Translations under genes and position numbers: made by a program | Shown: positions 23,170 to 32,386 of the stretch, in pieces | How the letters are laid out: each line of letters begins with the position of its first letter | How positions within the stretch are numbered: the stretch's first letter is position 1 | Notes under the pieces: model-generated | Database searches by the model: none | Seen by the model: only the letters and a program-made list of their open reading frames with translations | What the model was told of the DNA's origin: nothing | Assembly (NCBI RefSeq): GCF_019429625.1 | Contig: NZ_JAHXRW010000019.1 | Location: 1-37,123 of the forward strand | Direction: 5' to 3' | From: Celeribacter sp. PS-C1 | GTDB lineage: Bacteria > Pseudomonadota > Alphaproteobacteria > Rhodobacterales > Rhodobacteraceae | DNA length: 37,123 nucleotides

Positions 23170-24615
23170 TTAGAACGGATAATGCTGTTTCGGATCTTCG
23201 ATGGTGATCCAGCGGGTGACCGTGAACTCATTGATCCCGAGCTTGCCACCAAACCGACCAAAACCGGAATCCTTCACACCGCCAAACGGCATTTGCGGCT
23301 CGTCCGACACCGTCGGCCCATTGATGTGGCAAATGCCGCTTTGAATGCGATTTGCCGCCTCCATCGCCTTGGTGATGTCCTGTGAGAATACCGCCGCCGA
23401 CAACCCATATTCCGTGTCGTTGGCGATCGCGATGGCCTCATCGGCGTCTTTCACCCGGATGATCGACTTCACCGGACCAAAGCTTTCCTCGGCGTAGATC
23501 CGCATCTCGGGCGTCACGCCGTCGAGCAAGGTGGCCGAATGGATCGCGCCGTCCCGCGCGCCGCCGGCCACGAGTTTCGCGCCTTTCGCGGTCGCGTCCG
23601 CGATCAAGGCGTCCATCTTTTCCGCCGCAGCTTCCGTCACCAGAGACCCCAAAACGACCTTCTCACGCGGGTTGCCATAGGGCAGGCTCGCGGCTTTGGC
23701 TGCAAGCTTTTCGATGAAAGCATCTGCCACGGCCTCGACCACGATGATGCGTTCGGTAGACATGCAAATCTGGCCCTGGTTCATGAAGGACCCGAAGATG
23801 GCCGCGTTCACAGCGCCGTCGAGATCGGCATCTTCCAGCACCACAAACGGCGCCTTGCCGCCCAGCTCAAGAAGTGCCGGTTTGAGGTTTTCGCCTGCCA
23901 AACGCCCGATAATGCGTCCTACATTTGTCGAGCCGGTGAAGTTGACGTGCCGCACTGCGGGCGCCTCAATGAGCGCCTTGACCACATCGGCGGCATCCTC
24001 CGGCGCGTTCGAGATCACGTTGATCGCCCCGGCCGGAAGCCCCGCCTCAACCAGACATTCGCCGATCAGACGATGCACTTTCGGGCACATCTCAGACGAC
24101 TTCAGCACCACCGTGTTGCCACAGGCCAGAGCCGTCGCCACCGCCCGCGTGCCAAGGATCACCGGCGCGTTCCACGGCGCAATCCCAAGGCACACGCCGC
24201 GCGGTTTCGCGACCGCCATCGCCAGCGTGCCGGGTTTGTTTGACGGGATCACCTCGCCGCCCACCTGCGTCGTCATCGCGCCCGCTTCGCGCAGCATGCC
24301 CGCCGCAAGATGCACGTTGAACCCGGCCCAGATCGCCGTCGCGCCGGTCTCGGTCACCATGGCCTCGACGAACTCGCCCGCGCGCGCATCCATGATGTCG
24401 CCCGCTTTGACCAAAATCTTGCGCCGTGCCTCAGGCCCGGTGGCGGACCACTCTGCAAAGGCGGCCTCAGCGCTCGCCACGGCTTTCAAAGCATCTTCCA
24501 CGGAAGCGGCGGCAGCTTTGGTCGCCACATCGCCCGTCACAGGGTCGATGCGATCATAGGTTTTTGCCCCTGCAGCAGCGACATCCGCGCCGCCGATCAG
24601 TAAATCCAAGCTCAT
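23170..24615 (-). CDS. NAD(P)-dependent aldehyde dehydrogenase (aromatic aldehyde type)
   Basis: The product is 481 residues, full length. The ALDH signatures are visible: catalytic Cys in NQGQICMSTERI, general-base Glu in LLELGGKAPFVVLEDADLD, and Asn in APWNAPVILGTRA, with the cofactor motif FTGSTNVGRIIG. Overall it looks like the salicylaldehyde/vanillin/benzaldehyde dehydrogenase branch. It is the last gene of the operon, 10 bp after the SDR stop, with AAGGAG before the ATG. Here it would oxidise the aldehyde made by the neighbouring SDR to a carboxylic acid. The exact substrate is unknown. Confidence 0.92.
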   Translation of the reverse strand: MSLDLLIGGADVAAAGAKTYDRIDPVTGDVATKAAAASVEDALKAVASAEAAFAEWSATGPEARRKILVKAGDIMDARAGEFVEAMVTETGATAIWAGFNVHLAAGMLREAGAMTTQVGGEVIPSNKPGTLAMAVAKPRGVCLGIAPWNAPVILGTRAVATALACGNTVVLKSSEMCPKVHRLIGECLVEAGLPAGAINVISNAPEDAADVVKALIEAPAVRHVNFTGSTNVGRIIGRLAGENLKPALLELGGKAPFVVLEDADLDGAVNAAIFGSFMNQGQICMSTERIIVVEAVADAFIEKLAAKAASLPYGNPREKVVLGSLVTEAAAEKMDALIADATAKGAKLVAGGARDGAIHSATLLDGVTPEMRIYAEESFGPVKSIIRVKDADEAIAIANDTEYGLSAAVFSQDITKAMEAANRIQSGICHINGPTVSDEPQMPFGGVKDSGFGRFGGKLGINEFTVTRWITIEDPKQHYPF

Positions 24616-24625
24616 TGATATCTCC

Positions 24626-25405
24626 TTAATTCAGCCCGTGCGACGTGGCCTCGATATGCGCCCGCATGCCGCCATCGGTGGGAATATTCACGCCCCGCAG
24701 CCAGACGGACCCATCTGACAGCAGGAAGGTCACCACCGGCGCGATATCGGTCGGCGTGCCGGGACGATCCATGATGCGCATGTCCTCTTCGGCCCGCTCG
24801 CCCAACGTCTCAAGGAAATCGCCGAGGATCGGGGTGTCGACGGGACCGGGGCTGACGGAATTCATCCGAATGCCACGATCGCGCCAGGTCCAGCGGTTCT
24901 CATGTGTCCAGACCACAAGCGCCTGTTTTGTAAAGAAATAGCTGTTCGCAGCGGTGATCTCATGGGCGGCGCAGAAGTCCGCGACACCTTCATGCGTCAG
25001 ACCCTCGGCGGCCTTGATCTTGGCCACTTCGCCTTCCCAGCCAAGCCCCGCGAGCGAGGCGAGATTGACGATGGACGCGCCGTCATTGAGGCTGTCGACG
25101 AGGCCCAGAGTGAGCTTTTTGAGCGCCACGAGATTGACCGTCAAAACGACCTCTTTCGGCGCGGTCGGCGGCACGCCCGCGATATTGGCAAGCCCGTCGG
25201 CTTTCACCGATTTGAGCTCATCGATCAGCGCATCGAGCGCGGCCTCATCGGTCAGATCGACCTGATGAAAGGCGTCCAGCTGAACACTGGGCGCGTTGCG
25301 GTCGATGCCGATGACCTTGCCGCCCGCCGCCTTGATCTGTTTCGCGGTTTCCTGACCGATGCCCGACGAGACACCTGTCACGATGATGGTCTTGTTTTTC
25401 AACAT
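24626..25405 (-). CDS. Short-chain dehydrogenase, coniferyl-alcohol dehydrogenase/3-alpha-HSD-like
   Basis: The product is 259 residues. The Rossmann motif is TGVSSGIGQET and the catalytic set is Ser in IVNLASLAG and Tyr-Lys in NSYFFTKQAL. NIAGV replaces the usual NNAG. The long insertion before the active-site Tyr and the VSPGPVDTPILGDFLETLG segment resemble coniferyl-alcohol dehydrogenase and 3-alpha-hydroxysteroid dehydrogenase types. It probably oxidises an alcohol to the aldehyde handled by the adjacent ALDH, or the starting alcohol to the ketone used by the Baeyer-Villiger enzyme. GAGGAG precedes the ATG, and the upstream gene ends 12 bp away. Confidence 0.88.
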   Translation of the reverse strand: MLKNKTIIVTGVSSGIGQETAKQIKAAGGKVIGIDRNAPSVQLDAFHQVDLTDEAALDALIDELKSVKADGLANIAGVPPTAPKEVVLTVNLVALKKLTLGLVDSLNDGASIVNLASLAGLGWEGEVAKIKAAEGLTHEGVADFCAAHEITAANSYFFTKQALVVWTHENRWTWRDRGIRMNSVSPGPVDTPILGDFLETLGERAEEDMRIMDRPGTPTDIAPVVTFLLSDGSVWLRGVNIPTDGGMRAHIEATSHGLN

Positions 25406-25417
25406 GAAATTCTCTCC

Positions 25418-26896
25418 TCACTCAGCCGCCACAGGCGCGCTGTTCATCATGTAACCTTCCGGGTGGAAAGTTCCATTCTCGTCACGGAAACTATGAGCAA
25501 AATCGGGCCAGACCAGCGTCAGACGGCCGGAGCGGTCATCCACGTACCAGGATTTACAGCCACCGGCGAGCCAGACGGTGCCCTGAGACATCCGGTCGAT
25601 CTTGTCCATATAGGCGTCTTCGGCCTCGCGTTTCACTTCGATCACCTCGACCTTTTGGCTCTCGATCGCATCGAGCGCACCGAGGATGTAATCGACCTGC
25701 GCCTCGATGATATAGACCACCGAGTTGTGGCCGAGACCGGTGTTCGGACCGTTGATGATGAAGAGGTTCGGATAGCCGTTGACCGCAATCGAGTCGTAAG
25801 CCTGCATCCCGCGATCCCAATGGGCGTCGAGGCTGATACCTTCGGAGCCGAAAATGCGCGTGGCGAAGGGCGGGCGTACGGCCTCGAACCCGGTCGCGAA
25901 GACCAGCACATCGAGATCGTATTCCGTGCCGCTTGCCGCGATCGCCTTGCCGTTCTCGACCTTCTTGAGAGCGGAAGCCTCAAGCGTGGTGTTCTCAGCG
26001 GACATGGCCGGATAATAGGTGTTGGAGATCAGCAGGCGCTTACAGCCGATCTCGTAATCCGGGGTCAGTTTGGCGCGCAGCTCGGGGTCTTTGACGTTGT
26101 CCTCGCGATGACGCACGGCGAGTGCCTTGGCCTCATTGAGGAAGCGCGGGATGTTGCGACGCTGGGCAAAGTTGAATTCCCCGGCCCAGAAAATTTCAGA
26201 ACGCATCTCGTCGATCACGGACGGATCACGGCGGCACAGACGACGCTCGCCTTCGGTATATTCGCGGTCCCAGCGCGGGATCATATAGGGTGCGGAGCGT
26301 TGAAACACGACCATCTCGGAGGCGAGTTTCTGCATCTCGGGAATGATCTGAATGGCGGATGCGCCGGAACCGACAACACCGATGCGTTTGCCTTCGAGAT
26401 CGACGGAGTGGTCCCAGTTGGCGGAGTGGAACACATCGCCTTCAAAGCCATCGAGGCCCTCAATGTTGGGCATGTGACCGTCGGCGAGGTGGCCCGTGCC
26501 GGTGATCAGGATTTTCGCTTCATAGGTGCCTTTGGAGGTCTCGACGACCCAGCGTTTCTTGGCCTCATCCCATGTGCTTTTGAGCATCTCCGTGTGGAAA
26601 TGGATGTGCGGCAGGATGCCCTCATCTTCGGCACATTTGCGAATATAGGCCTGAATTTCCGGCCCCGGAGAGAAGACGCGGGTCCAGTCGGGATTGGGCA
26701 GGTAGCTGTAGGAATAGAGATGCGAGGGCACATCGCAGGCGATGCCCGGATAGTGGTTGTCGCGCCATGTGCCGCCCACGTCGTCGGCGCGTTCGATGGC
26801 GATGAAATCGTCGCGCCCGGTGCGTTTAAGCTGGATCGCCATGCCGAGGCCCGCAAAGCCGGTGCCGATGATCAGAATTTCGGTAACAGTCGTCAT
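25418..26896 (-). CDS. Baeyer-Villiger monooxygenase (flavin-containing)
   Basis: The product is 492 residues. Two Rossmann motifs are visible: FAD site IIGTGFAGLGMAIQL at the N-terminus and NADPH site IGVVGSGASAIQIIPE near residue 170. Between them, FEGDVFHSANWDH matches the type I Baeyer-Villiger fingerprint FxGxxxHxxxW(P/D). The GGTWRDNHYPGIACDVPSHLY segment is also typical. The enzyme inserts oxygen next to a carbonyl, giving an ester or lactone. It is shorter than 4-hydroxyacetophenone monooxygenase (~640) and nearer the cyclohexanone/steroid types. The adjoining hydrolase and alcohol/aldehyde dehydrogenases complete a ketone-degrading set. GAGGAG precedes the ATG. Confidence 0.93.
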   Translation of the reverse strand: MTTVTEILIIGTGFAGLGMAIQLKRTGRDDFIAIERADDVGGTWRDNHYPGIACDVPSHLYSYSYLPNPDWTRVFSPGPEIQAYIRKCAEDEGILPHIHFHTEMLKSTWDEAKKRWVVETSKGTYEAKILITGTGHLADGHMPNIEGLDGFEGDVFHSANWDHSVDLEGKRIGVVGSGASAIQIIPEMQKLASEMVVFQRSAPYMIPRWDREYTEGERRLCRRDPSVIDEMRSEIFWAGEFNFAQRRNIPRFLNEAKALAVRHREDNVKDPELRAKLTPDYEIGCKRLLISNTYYPAMSAENTTLEASALKKVENGKAIAASGTEYDLDVLVFATGFEAVRPPFATRIFGSEGISLDAHWDRGMQAYDSIAVNGYPNLFIINGPNTGLGHNSVVYIIEAQVDYILGALDAIESQKVEVIEVKREAEDAYMDKIDRMSQGTVWLAGGCKSWYVDDRSGRLTLVWPDFAHSFRDENGTFHPEGYMMNSAPVAAE

Positions 26897-26908
26897 TTAC
26901 GTGTCTCC

Positions 26909-27751
26909 TCAGGGTTTCTGGGCCGGAATGATCGCGCCTGCCTCATATTGATCGGGCTGGGCGGAGAACCGGTCGACATAGTGGAAAAGCTCGGCGGCGC
27001 GTTCGTGAACGACGGCGTGACCCGAGGGGATCTCGGCGTAGCGCGCATCTTCGATGGCGCCGAAAAGCTGTTTGGAGTGATGTTTCGGCACCATCATGTC
27101 AAAGGTGCAACCGATCACCAGCGTCTTCGCCGTGATGGTTTCGCACTCGGCGGCGATGTCGATGCGGGTGTTCAGGTCCATCTGTTTGTCGACGAAAGCG
27201 CTCATTTTGAGCATCCCGGCGGCGGCTTTCATCTCGTCCAGGGTCTTGAGGTTCTGGAAGGCAGGAGAGAAGGCGCAAAACGTCATGTATTGCGTGATCG
27301 AGGCACTGTCCTGATCGCGGAGCTGACGCCAGACATCGTTGCGCATTTTCTGATGCGTGTCGGTCTTGAGCCAACCTGCGGCGAGGATCAGGTTCTTGAT
27401 CTTGTTGCCCATTTCGGCGGCCACTTTCGCGGCCACACAAGCGCCCAAGGAGTAGCCCATGAGCGTTACCGGACCATTGGGCACCTCGGCCTCGATCACC
27501 GCTTTGACCTGTGCAACCAGATCGGCCAACTCGACCGTGTCGCCCGCCGGTTCGGACCAGTCGAGGGCGATGACCTTTTGACGATAGGCCATCATCGGGA
27601 AGATATAGCCATAGTGACCGTCGATGGAGCCCGCCGTGCCATGCACAAGCACAAGCGGCAAACGGTCGTTGTCGGGACCGGCCACACGGTAGCGCACGGC
27701 CACGCCGCCGACCGTCACTTCGCCGTCGCGATAAGGTTGATCATCGAGCAT
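26909..27751 (-). CDS. Alpha/beta hydrolase (esterase/lactonase)
   Basis: The product is 280 residues from ATG 27751, which is 8 bp after GGAG; a TTG two codons upstream is less well spaced. The oxyanion region is LVLVHGTAGSIDGH, the nucleophile elbow is GYSLGAC, a late acid lies in CTFDMMVPKHH, and the catalytic His is in IPSGHAVVHERAAE. It is encoded directly before the Baeyer-Villiger gene with a 12-bp gap, so it most likely hydrolyses the ester or lactone made by that enzyme. It has no signal peptide, so it is cytoplasmic. Confidence 0.88.
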   Translation of the reverse strand: MLDDQPYRDGEVTVGGVAVRYRVAGPDNDRLPLVLVHGTAGSIDGHYGYIFPMMAYRQKVIALDWSEPAGDTVELADLVAQVKAVIEAEVPNGPVTLMGYSLGACVAAKVAAEMGNKIKNLILAAGWLKTDTHQKMRNDVWRQLRDQDSASITQYMTFCAFSPAFQNLKTLDEMKAAAGMLKMSAFVDKQMDLNTRIDIAAECETITAKTLVIGCTFDMMVPKHHSKQLFGAIEDARYAEIPSGHAVVHERAAELFHYVDRFSAQPDQYEAGAIIPAQKP

Positions 27752-27867
27752 GTTCAAATCTCCTTTGCTCAGAGCTTCCCCGTCCGTTGCCCGTCAGGCA
27801 TCGGGGCCGATCCGGTGGGCCGGTCGGGGGAAAAGGGTGTCAGGGTCGGGGCAAAAGCCCCTTGGGT

Positions 27868-28635
27868 TCAGGCGGTGGGGATGTGATACCCACCGTCCAC
27901 GTAAATCGGTTGTCCGGTCACATAGGGCAGGGCGCCCGAGGCGAGCGAGGCGGCCACGGTGCCGATGTCGTAGGTCTCGCCCCAGCGCTTCTGGGCGACC
28001 TGACCGGAAGAGATATAAGCATCGATTTTGTCCGTCGGCGCGGAGCCAGTCATTTCGGTGCGGATAAAGCCCGGACGGATTTCATGCACCGCAATGCCAT
28101 GCGCGCCGAGTCGGTCGGCGTAGAGTTGCGCCACCATCGACAGGCCCGCTTTCGAGACGCAATAGGGGCTGCGGTCGGTCGAGACATGGGTGGCGGCGAT
28201 CGAGGTGATGAAGGTGATGGAGCGATAGCTCTCCACCTCCCGCGCGATCATGCGTTTCGCCACGGCTTGGGTGAAAAAGAAATTGCCGCGCAGGTTGACG
28301 CCGAGGTTTTTATCAAACGCCTCGGCGCCGAGATCGAGAATGTCCGTGAGCGGACGCGCCGCGATGCCTGCGTTGTTCACCAGCGCATCGACGGGGCCAA
28401 GCGCCGCTTCGACCGCTGCAATCGCACCCTCATGGGCCGAGAGATCGGAGAGGTCCATCTGGCCGAAATAGGCTTTCGCGCCCAAGGCTTCGAGTTCTTT
28501 GACAACCGCGTCGGATTTCTCATCGGTGACAATATCAAGCCCGGCGACATCAAAGCCCGCCTTGGCCATCGCCAAAGCAATGCCACGTCCAAGCCCCTGA
28601 CGGGCGCCGGTTACAAGAGCAACAGGTCTGCTCAT
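27868..28635 (-). CDS. Short-chain dehydrogenase/reductase (FabG-like), operon 2
   Basis: The product is 255 residues. Cofactor motif VTGARQGLGRG, structural motif NNAGIA, catalytic Ser in FITSIAATH and Tyr-Lys in SPYCVSKAGL are all present. The C-terminus (GQPIYVDGGYHIPTA) is classical. GGAGG lies just before the ATG, and the gene is 1 bp from the LivF-type stop upstream. It probably interconverts an alcohol and a ketone in the Baeyer-Villiger route. The 116-bp gap to the next gene holds no obvious terminator. Confidence 0.88.
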   Translation of the reverse strand: MSRPVALVTGARQGLGRGIALAMAKAGFDVAGLDIVTDEKSDAVVKELEALGAKAYFGQMDLSDLSAHEGAIAAVEAALGPVDALVNNAGIAARPLTDILDLGAEAFDKNLGVNLRGNFFFTQAVAKRMIAREVESYRSITFITSIAATHVSTDRSPYCVSKAGLSMVAQLYADRLGAHGIAVHEIRPGFIRTEMTGSAPTDKIDAYISSGQVAQKRWGETYDIGTVAASLASGALPYVTGQPIYVDGGYHIPTA

Positions 28636-28636
28636 C

Positions 28637-29365
28637 TTATACCTCCAGCCATTCGGCGCGCACGTCGGGGCTGTCCATCAACCCTTTGGGCGTGCCTTCG
28701 AAAACGATTTCACCATGCCCCATGACGTAGAGCCGGTGAGAAATATCGAGGGCGATCACGAGTTTCTGTTCGACCAAAAGGATCGACACGCCTTTCGCGG
28801 CGATGCGCTCCAAAAGCTCACCGACAGCGGCGACCATTTTCGGCGCGAGGCCCTCGGTCGGTTCGTCCACCATGATCAGGTCCGGGTCGCCAATCAGCGT
28901 GCGGCAGATGGTGAGCATCTGTTGCTCGCCTCCCGACAGCGATCCGGCATTGGTCTCGGCGCGGGTGCGCAGGACGGGGAAGAGATCAAAGATGTCCTCC
29001 ATGGTCCAACGGCCTTCGCCCTTGGACTTCAGCCCCAGAATGAGGTTTTCACGCACCGTCAGATCGGGAAACACATCGCGGCTTTCCGGCACGTAGCCGA
29101 TGCCCGCATAGGCGATCTTATGCGGCTTTTGCCCGCCAAGCGCCTGCCCGCCAAAGGACACTTCGCCCTTGGTGGTCACGGCCCCCATGATCGCTTTCAA
29201 AAGCGTCGAACGTCCGGCGCCGTTGCGGCCCAGAAGCGAGACGATCTCGCCACGTTTGACCTCAAGGTTCACACCATGCAGAATGTGGCTCTTGCCATAC
29301 CAGGCTTGCAGGTCTTTGACGGACAGGAGTGTTTCCGCCTTGATGTTCAGCTCAGGCTTGGTCAT
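28637..29365 (-). CDS. ABC transporter ATP-binding protein (LivF family), operon 2
   Basis: The product is 242 residues. Walker A is GRNGAGRSTLLKAI; the usual GKS lysine is replaced by Arg (GAGRST), a notable change at the phosphate-binding position. The signature is LSGGEQQMLTICRTL and Walker B is LIMVDEPTEGLAPKM. The start overlaps the LivG-type stop by 4 bp. Apart from the Arg it is a normal LivF protein. In some ABC pairs one degenerate site is tolerated, so the importer may still work with the LivG-type partner driving it. Confidence 0.9.
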   Translation of the reverse strand: MTKPELNIKAETLLSVKDLQAWYGKSHILHGVNLEVKRGEIVSLLGRNGAGRSTLLKAIMGAVTTKGEVSFGGQALGGQKPHKIAYAGIGYVPESRDVFPDLTVRENLILGLKSKGEGRWTMEDIFDLFPVLRTRAETNAGSLSGGEQQMLTICRTLIGDPDLIMVDEPTEGLAPKMVAAVGELLERIAAKGVSILLVEQKLVIALDISHRLYVMGHGEIVFEGTPKGLMDSPDVRAEWLEV

Positions 29366-30120
29366 GCTGCATCCTCCTCGCTCGCGCCCAGATAGGCCTC
29401 CTGCACCGCAGGGTTGGCGCGGATTTCTTCAGGCGTTCCGGTGGCGATGATCTCGCCGTAGACCAAAACGGAAATCCGGTCGGCCATTTCGAAAATCACA
29501 CCCATGTCGTGTTCCACCATCAGCAAGGTTTTGCCCTCGGTCACCTTCATGATGAGCTGCAACGCCGCATCGGTTTCCGAATGGCTCATCCCCGCCATGG
29601 GTTCGTCGAGCAAAAGCGTGTTGGCCCCCGAGGCGACCGCCAGACCCAGTTCCAGAGCGCGCTGCTCGGGGTAGGTCAGGCTGTCGGCGGTGTCGTGCGC
29701 GCGGTGGGTCAGGCCAAGCTCGGTCAACAGGCGCTCGCATTCCGCGGCCACATCCTTGAGGGATGAGGTTGGACGCAGCAGCGTATAACGATGCCCGAGT
29801 TTCCAAAGCACGGCACAACGCAGGTTTTCCGTCACCGTCATCTGAGGAAAGATGTTGGTGATCTGGAAACTGCGCGACAGTCCCGCGCGCACGATTTCTG
29901 CGGGCGGATGGCCCGCGATGTTCTTGCCGTCAAACAGGATCTGCCCGGAAGTGGGGGTGATCCGGCCCGAGATCAGGTGAAACAGCGTCGATTTCCCAGC
30001 CCCGTTCGGCCCGATCAGCGCATGACGTTCGCCTTTGCGCAGATCGAGGTTCACGCCGCGGATGATTTCCACCGGGCCGAAAGATTTGCGCAGGTCCTTG
30101 ATTTCAAGTGCGTTGGTCAT
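29362..30120 (-). CDS. ABC transporter ATP-binding protein (LivG family), operon 2
   Basis: The product is 252 residues. Start ATG 30120 overlaps the LivM-type stop (ATGA). A longer upstream frame lies inside livM and is rejected. It opens MTNALEIKDLRKSFGPVEII, with Walker A in GPNGAGKSTLFHLISG, LivG segment LSRSFQITNIFPQMTVTENL, Walker B in NTLLLDEPMAGMSHSET, and H-loop in LLMVEHDMGVIF. The lysine of Walker A is present here, unlike in the downstream LivF-type partner. Confidence 0.92.
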   Translation of the reverse strand: MTNALEIKDLRKSFGPVEIIRGVNLDLRKGERHALIGPNGAGKSTLFHLISGRITPTSGQILFDGKNIAGHPPAEIVRAGLSRSFQITNIFPQMTVTENLRCAVLWKLGHRYTLLRPTSSLKDVAAECERLLTELGLTHRAHDTADSLTYPEQRALELGLAVASGANTLLLDEPMAGMSHSETDAALQLIMKVTEGKTLLMVEHDMGVIFEMADRISVLVYGEIIATGTPEEIRANPAVQEAYLGASEEDAA

Positions 30121-31406
30121 GCCATCTCTCCTTTGCCGAGGCTGTGGCGGAGTGTGTCCAGCCGGTCGAGAAGCGGGCGCATGGTCAAAACGCCACCCGC
30201 AACCAGTACGAAACCGAAACCCCAGGACAGAACGGAGGTGGCATTGAGCGGCAGCCAAAGCACCGTCATCTGCGGCCCAAGCCCTGCATCGAGGCCGGCA
30301 CGATATGCCAGCTCGGTCAGAACGATAATGCCGACAAGTGTCGCCAGGCCCGTGAGACCGATCAGGGCGAGAAGCGGCGCCTGCATTTTGAAGGTGCCGG
30401 AGCGCATGAGGGTCACGCCGGACATCAGGATGCCCGCAAGACCCGCAGGCTGCACCATCACCACGAAGATGAACAAAAGGCCGAAATACATCATCCAGGC
30501 GGAGGAAATATCCGACAGCCAGATTTTCATCAGACCGATGACAATCGCGCCCAAAACCGGACCGAAGAAATGTTTGGTCCCGCCGATATAGGTCATCAAG
30601 AGTACCAGCGTCGAGGTTGCGGCGCCCAGCTCATTGACCGTCATGATCTCGAAGTTCAGTGCGGCGAGAGAGCCCGCCACACCGGCGATGGCTGCGGCGA
30701 TGGCATAGGCCAGCATGCGCACACGTTTGGACGAAAACCCAATGAATTCAACACGTTCTGCATTGTCGCGCACGGAGTTGGCCAAAAGGCCCAGCGGGGT
30801 TTTCGAGAAGAAATACAGAAGCGCTGCGCAGATCAGGAACCAAACCGCAACGATGACATAGATGTCCAGGGTCGGGCCGTAATCCATACCGAAGGAGGCG
30901 CCAAGGTCCATGCGGTCCATGGAAATGCCTTCTTCCGATCCGTAGATCGACGGGAAAAGTGCGGCTGCGGCATAGACCAGCTCGGCAAGCCCCAGCGTGA
31001 TCATGGCAAAGGGCATCCCGCCCCGGCCGGAGGCGAGCCAGCCGCCGAAGAAGCCGAGGACAAGCGCCCCGGCCGCACCGATGAGCGGCACGAGCGGTAG
31101 CGGGAAATTCCACCCTGCATCGGCCATATGCAGCACGGCATGGGTGGCGATGAAACCGCCGAGGCCAAAGAATGTGCCATGGCCGAGAGACAAAAGTCCG
31201 GTCTGGCCCAAAAGCACATTATAAGAGAGCGCAAAGATCGCCATAGTGCCGAGATAGTTCAGCGTGGAGATCATCGAATTGCTGGTGAAGATCATCGGCA
31301 GAAGCGCGAGGGCAACCGCGATGGCGACCCAGGGCAGGCCCGAGATAAGGCCTGATTTCTGAGGAGTGCTGGTCTGCTGCGGAGTTTCAGCTGCGTTGAC
31401 TGACAT
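30117..31406 (-). CDS. ABC transporter permease (LivM family) with C-terminal extension, operon 2
   Basis: The product is 429 residues, longer than the ~340 of the operon 1 LivM. The core is normal (ALSYNVLLGQTGLLSLGHGTFFGLGG near residue 60; coupling loop GLLANSVRDNAERVEFIGF around 215). After the standard end (MVQPAGLAGILMSG, ~residue 320) about 100 further residues follow, with two more hydrophobic segments (LLALIGLTGLATLVGIIVL and WGFGFVLVAGGVL). Then comes a short basic/polar tail. The role of the extension is unknown. It works with the LivH-type permease upstream, 19 bp away. Confidence 0.88.
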   Translation of the reverse strand: MSVNAAETPQQTSTPQKSGLISGLPWVAIAVALALLPMIFTSNSMISTLNYLGTMAIFALSYNVLLGQTGLLSLGHGTFFGLGGFIATHAVLHMADAGWNFPLPLVPLIGAAGALVLGFFGGWLASGRGGMPFAMITLGLAELVYAAAALFPSIYGSEEGISMDRMDLGASFGMDYGPTLDIYVIVAVWFLICAALLYFFSKTPLGLLANSVRDNAERVEFIGFSSKRVRMLAYAIAAAIAGVAGSLAALNFEIMTVNELGAATSTLVLLMTYIGGTKHFFGPVLGAIVIGLMKIWLSDISSAWMMYFGLLFIFVVMVQPAGLAGILMSGVTLMRSGTFKMQAPLLALIGLTGLATLVGIIVLTELAYRAGLDAGLGPQMTVLWLPLNATSVLSWGFGFVLVAGGVLTMRPLLDRLDTLRHSLGKGEMA

Positions 31407-31425
31407 TATTCTTATCCTTTCCGCA

Positions 31426-32385
31426 TCAGGCGCGTTTGCCGAACAGCCCCATGGGCCGGAAGATCAGCACTGCGACGAGCAGGAGATAGGGAATGACCGG
31501 ACCGATCTGGGACACGGACACGTTCCAGATGTCGGAGACGAGCGCGCCGAGAGCGGCGGGCGGTTGCGTGACACCAACGAGGCCAAAGACATCGGCGACG
31601 GAGAGGTCGATGGCGACGGCAAAGGTCTGGATGAAGCCCACGAGAAGCGAGGCGACGAAAGCGCCCGAGAGCGAGCCCAGACCGCCGACCACGACGATGA
31701 CGAAGAGGATCGGACCAAGCGACATGGCCATGGACGGCTGGGTGATCAGGATCGGGCCGCCGATGACACCGGCGATGCCCGCCAGCGCAGAGCCAACGCC
31801 GAAGACGGACATGAACACCAATGGCACGTCATGGCCCAGCATGGAGACCATTTCAGGATGGGTGAGTGACGCTTTGACCACGAGACCCACGCGGGTGCGG
31901 GTCAAAAGCAGGGCGAGGGCGGCAAAGATCGCGACGGACATGATAAGCATGAACAGGCGAAACGCCGGATATCCGGTGCCGAAAATCTCGAAAGCGGTGA
32001 AATCGAGCGCGGCGGGAATTTGATAATCCATCGGGCTGCGGCCCCAGATCATCTGAACCGCTTCTTCGATCACGAAGGCCACGCCGATGGTGAACAAAAG
32101 CTCGCCCAAATGGCCGAATTTGTGCACACGGCGCAACCCATAGCGCTCGATCAGCGCGCCGACGAGGCCGACCAGAATGGGCGCAAGGATCAACGCCGGG
32201 AAAAAGCCCACGTATTTCGAAATCTCAAAGCCGAAATAGGCGCCGATCATGAAGAAACTGGCATGCGCAAAGTTCAGCACACCCATCATCGAGAAGATGA
32301 GGGTGAGACCCGACGCAAGCAAAAACAACAGCATGCCGTAAAGCGTGCCGTTCAACAGGGAGAATGTGATGACTTCTGCGCTCAT
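31426..32385 (-). CDS. ABC transporter permease (LivH family), operon 2
   Basis: The product is 319 residues from ATG 32385. The frame is open further upstream, but this start lies 1 bp past the SMP-30 gene stop (TGA-T-ATG), indicating translational coupling. The LivH motif is SGLTLIFSMMGVLNFAHASFFMIGAYFG, the coupling loop lies near LTRTRVGLVVKASLTHPEMVSMLGHD, and GGLGSLSGAFVASLLVG is C-terminal. Eight or so membrane segments are visible. Confidence 0.9.
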   Translation of the reverse strand: MSAEVITFSLLNGTLYGMLLFLLASGLTLIFSMMGVLNFAHASFFMIGAYFGFEISKYVGFFPALILAPILVGLVGALIERYGLRRVHKFGHLGELLFTIGVAFVIEEAVQMIWGRSPMDYQIPAALDFTAFEIFGTGYPAFRLFMLIMSVAIFAALALLLTRTRVGLVVKASLTHPEMVSMLGHDVPLVFMSVFGVGSALAGIAGVIGGPILITQPSMAMSLGPILFVIVVVGGLGSLSGAFVASLLVGFIQTFAVAIDLSVADVFGLVGVTQPPAALGALVSDIWNVSVSQIGPVIPYLLLVAVLIFRPMGLFGKRA

Positions 32386-32386
32386 A

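Noticed and set aside
24902-27886. A 994-codon open frame on the plus strand opposite the SDR, Baeyer-Villiger and hydrolase genes
   Set aside because: It is an antisense shadow of three well-supported genes, caused by high GC at third codon positions. It shows no protein family features.
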